Positions 62,699-64,000 of a stretch of DNA of 64,000 bases are shown in pieces. Position 1 is the stretch's first letter, and each line of letters opens with the position of its first letter. The DNA is from Gammaproteobacteria bacterium (GTDB taxonomy: Bacteria; Pseudomonadota; Gammaproteobacteria; Pseudomonadales; Azotimanducaceae). A model generated the notes under the pieces. The model had not been told where the DNA came from. It was given only the letters and a program-made list of their open reading frames with translations, and did not search any database. The DNA lies in assembly GCA_012960535.1 (NCBI GenBank), contig DUBB01000031.1, positions 217,294 through 281,293 on the forward strand, in the 5' to 3' direction. Made by a program: the position numbers and the translations under genes.

Positions 62699-63910
62699 TC
62701 AGCCGCTGAAATCTGACTTCAGGGGTCCAATGCGACTGGCAATTTCTTGGATCGATACTTCATCAAAACCATAAAATTTTGCCGCATTACCACCCAGCAT
62801 GGCTGCCACATCTTCTTCTGGAAGCGATTTGAAGGTCTCGATCATGCGCTCACGAGTATAAGGCCAGGTGCCCTCCGGATGAGGATAGTCACTACCCCAC
62901 ATAACCTGTTCAACACCCATTTCATGGCGGATCTCCGCATCCGCGCGTGGCATACAGGAAGCCCCAATAGCACAATTTCGCCTGAAATAGTCTGTAGGGG
63001 ACATGCTTAAATGGCCACGATAATTGCCCAGCTTCTCCGAAAACTCGTTATCCTTGAAGTGGTGATCAAGCATTCGCAGCATAGGGGGTAATAACCAGCC
63101 CTGACCGGTTTCTGTTACGCTCGCCTTGAGCCTGGGAAATCGTTCAAACACACCCCCCCACAACATGAAAATAAGGGGTCGGTAGGTCCAGAAAAACACC
63201 TCAGAAATATAAATACCAACAGCACCTGGGTAATTAGCCTGATCACTGTCAGGGAAACCTTCTCCAAAAAACTCATCCATTGGCGCGGCGCCGGAATGAA
63301 AACAGACTATCAGGCCACGGTCCTCACAGGCTTGCCAAAACGGATCGTAATGAGGATGGTGGTAAGGTTTGAAACCCTGGGTTAATAACGGGATTAACAC
63401 ACCGCCCAAACCATTTTCGGAAGCAAACTCTACTTCCTTGATCGCTTCGTCAATATTCCAGAGCAGGGGACACACGGCAATACCGAAGTGCCGTTGCCGA
63501 TTATTCGCGCACATTTCAGCCAGCCAGCGATTGTGGGCTCTTGCACCAGCCCATTGTAAGTCAGCGACGATATTCTTTGTTGGCAAGGCAAGGCCCGCCC
63601 CAAAGGGTGGCGCATTCTGTTGGGTAATACCGTCAGGAAATATAATCTCGCCAGCAATCCCGTCACCATCCAGAACATTCAGACGCTCCTGGTAATCCCA
63701 GGCCCCGGTCAGGTGAGCCTCCACACCGTCGCGCCAGTCGTCATTAATATCTTTCAGCAGGAATATTTCCTCTGATTTATCTGTCATGGCTTTCTGCATG
63801 GGCAGGGCCAGATCGAAAGTCTCCCGGAATTCGGGATCCAGATAATCACGATAACGCGCCGGTGGTAGGCCGGCATGGCAATCTGATGAAATAACAGTGT
63901 ATCTATCCAT
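62699..63910 (-). CDS. Amidohydrolase family 2 (ACMSD-like) protein
   Basis: The 403-residue TIM-barrel metal-dependent hydrolase or decarboxylase has an N-terminal SSDCHAG with DxH (Asp10, His12) in place of the common HxH, a metal His in CFHSGAAP, an NGLGGVLIPLL segment, and the catalytic Asp in WGSDYPHPEGTWPY. The family includes aminocarboxymuconate-semialdehyde and gamma-resorcylate decarboxylases. A GGGGA site precedes the ATG. It may decarboxylate or hydrolyse an aromatic-derived acid. The upstream gene ends 14 bases before its start, so they share an operon. Confidence 0.92.
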   Translation of the reverse strand: MDRYTVISSDCHAGLPPARYRDYLDPEFRETFDLALPMQKAMTDKSEEIFLLKDINDDWRDGVEAHLTGAWDYQERLNVLDGDGIAGEIIFPDGITQQNAPPFGAGLALPTKNIVADLQWAGARAHNRWLAEMCANNRQRHFGIAVCPLLWNIDEAIKEVEFASENGLGGVLIPLLTQGFKPYHHPHYDPFWQACEDRGLIVCFHSGAAPMDEFFGEGFPDSDQANYPGAVGIYISEVFFWTYRPLIFMLWGGVFERFPRLKASVTETGQGWLLPPMLRMLDHHFKDNEFSEKLGNYRGHLSMSPTDYFRRNCAIGASCMPRADAEIRHEMGVEQVMWGSDYPHPEGTWPYTRERMIETFKSLPEEDVAAMLGGNAAKFYGFDEVSIQEIASRIGPLKSDFSG

Positions 63911-63924
63911 TCGACATTCCCCGG

Positions 63925-64000
63925 TTACGCAGTCTTCATTTTGTCAGAGATAGGGATGCTCACGATCTGGTCTGCCTCCGGATCATCGTAGAACTGACTG
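63925..64000 (-). CDS. C-terminal fragment of an upstream gene (partial, runs off right edge)
   Basis: A leftward open frame enters from the right edge and ends with TAA at 63925-63927, 14 bases before the amidohydrolase start. The visible 24 residues, SQFYDDPEADQIVSIPISDKMKTA, are too few to name a family. Close spacing suggests an operon with the amidohydrolase. Confidence 0.4.
   Translation of the reverse strand, partial: SQFYDDPEADQIVSIPISDKMKTA

Noticed and set aside
1..64000. tRNA, rRNA, insertion sequences, prophage
   Set aside because: No cloverleaf-type, rRNA-like, transposase or phage-like sequence was recognised on either strand.

Overview
The window reads as chromosome of a free-living, probably marine, heterotrophic gammaproteobacterium. 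This is an inference from an HspQ protein, large TonB-dependent receptors, Tat-exported redox enzymes, many CoA-ester catabolic genes and the style of the proteins; no rRNA, tRNA or other phylogenetic marker is present. I saw no tRNA, rRNA, CRISPR array, phage gene, transposase or insertion sequence. The density of oxygenases, CoA-transferases and acyl-CoA ligases marks it as an accessory catabolic region.

Region 1 (1-10.7 kb) looks like a periplasmic amine-oxidation island. On the minus strand, a tandem set of tryptophan tryptophylquinone (TTQ) amine dehydrogenase genes runs heavy-light, then heavy-MauE-MauD-light, then a monohaem cytochrome c. There are thus two complete heavy/light pairs but only one copy of the maturation genes. 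A [2Fe-2S] subunit of a molybdenum hydroxylase and HspQ lie downstream. A TonB receptor diverges from the cluster, followed by a sodium/solute symporter with a tiny single-span membrane partner.

Region 2 (10.9-19.9 kb) carries an alpha/beta-hydrolase lipoprotein, a racemase-fold protein without the family's catalytic cysteines, a GST, DUF1330, a luciferase-like monooxygenase with an NTF2-like partner, an acyl-CoA ligase and a nitronate-monooxygenase-like protein.

Region 3 (20-41.6 kb) is a ring- or alicycle-degradation block. It has a cytochrome P450, a Rieske oxygenase with two small partners, a dienelactone-hydrolase-like protein, an HsaA-like flavoprotein, enoyl-CoA hydratase, phytanoyl-CoA dioxygenase, an acyl-CoA ligase and five genes (six domains) of class III (CaiB/BaiF) CoA-transferases. 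A two-gene pair (one subunit with the catalytic Asp, one without) sits tail-to-tail with an 810-residue fusion of the same two subunit types.

Region 4 (41.7-64 kb) holds a Tat-exported molybdenum hydroxylase, a SAM methyltransferase and a two-domain VOC protein. It also holds a 1243-residue lipoprotein that joins FG-GAP/ASPIC propeller repeats to a vanadium-haloperoxidase domain, a second TonB receptor, another acyl-CoA ligase and CoA-transferase. A three-gene translationally coupled copper module (membrane-anchored periplasmic protein, multicopper oxidase, cupredoxin), a formyltransferase-like protein and an amidohydrolase complete it.

The strongest candidates for something undescribed are the duplicated TTQ dehydrogenase cluster, the split/fused CoA-transferase with an Asp-less subunit, and the propeller-haloperoxidase fusion.
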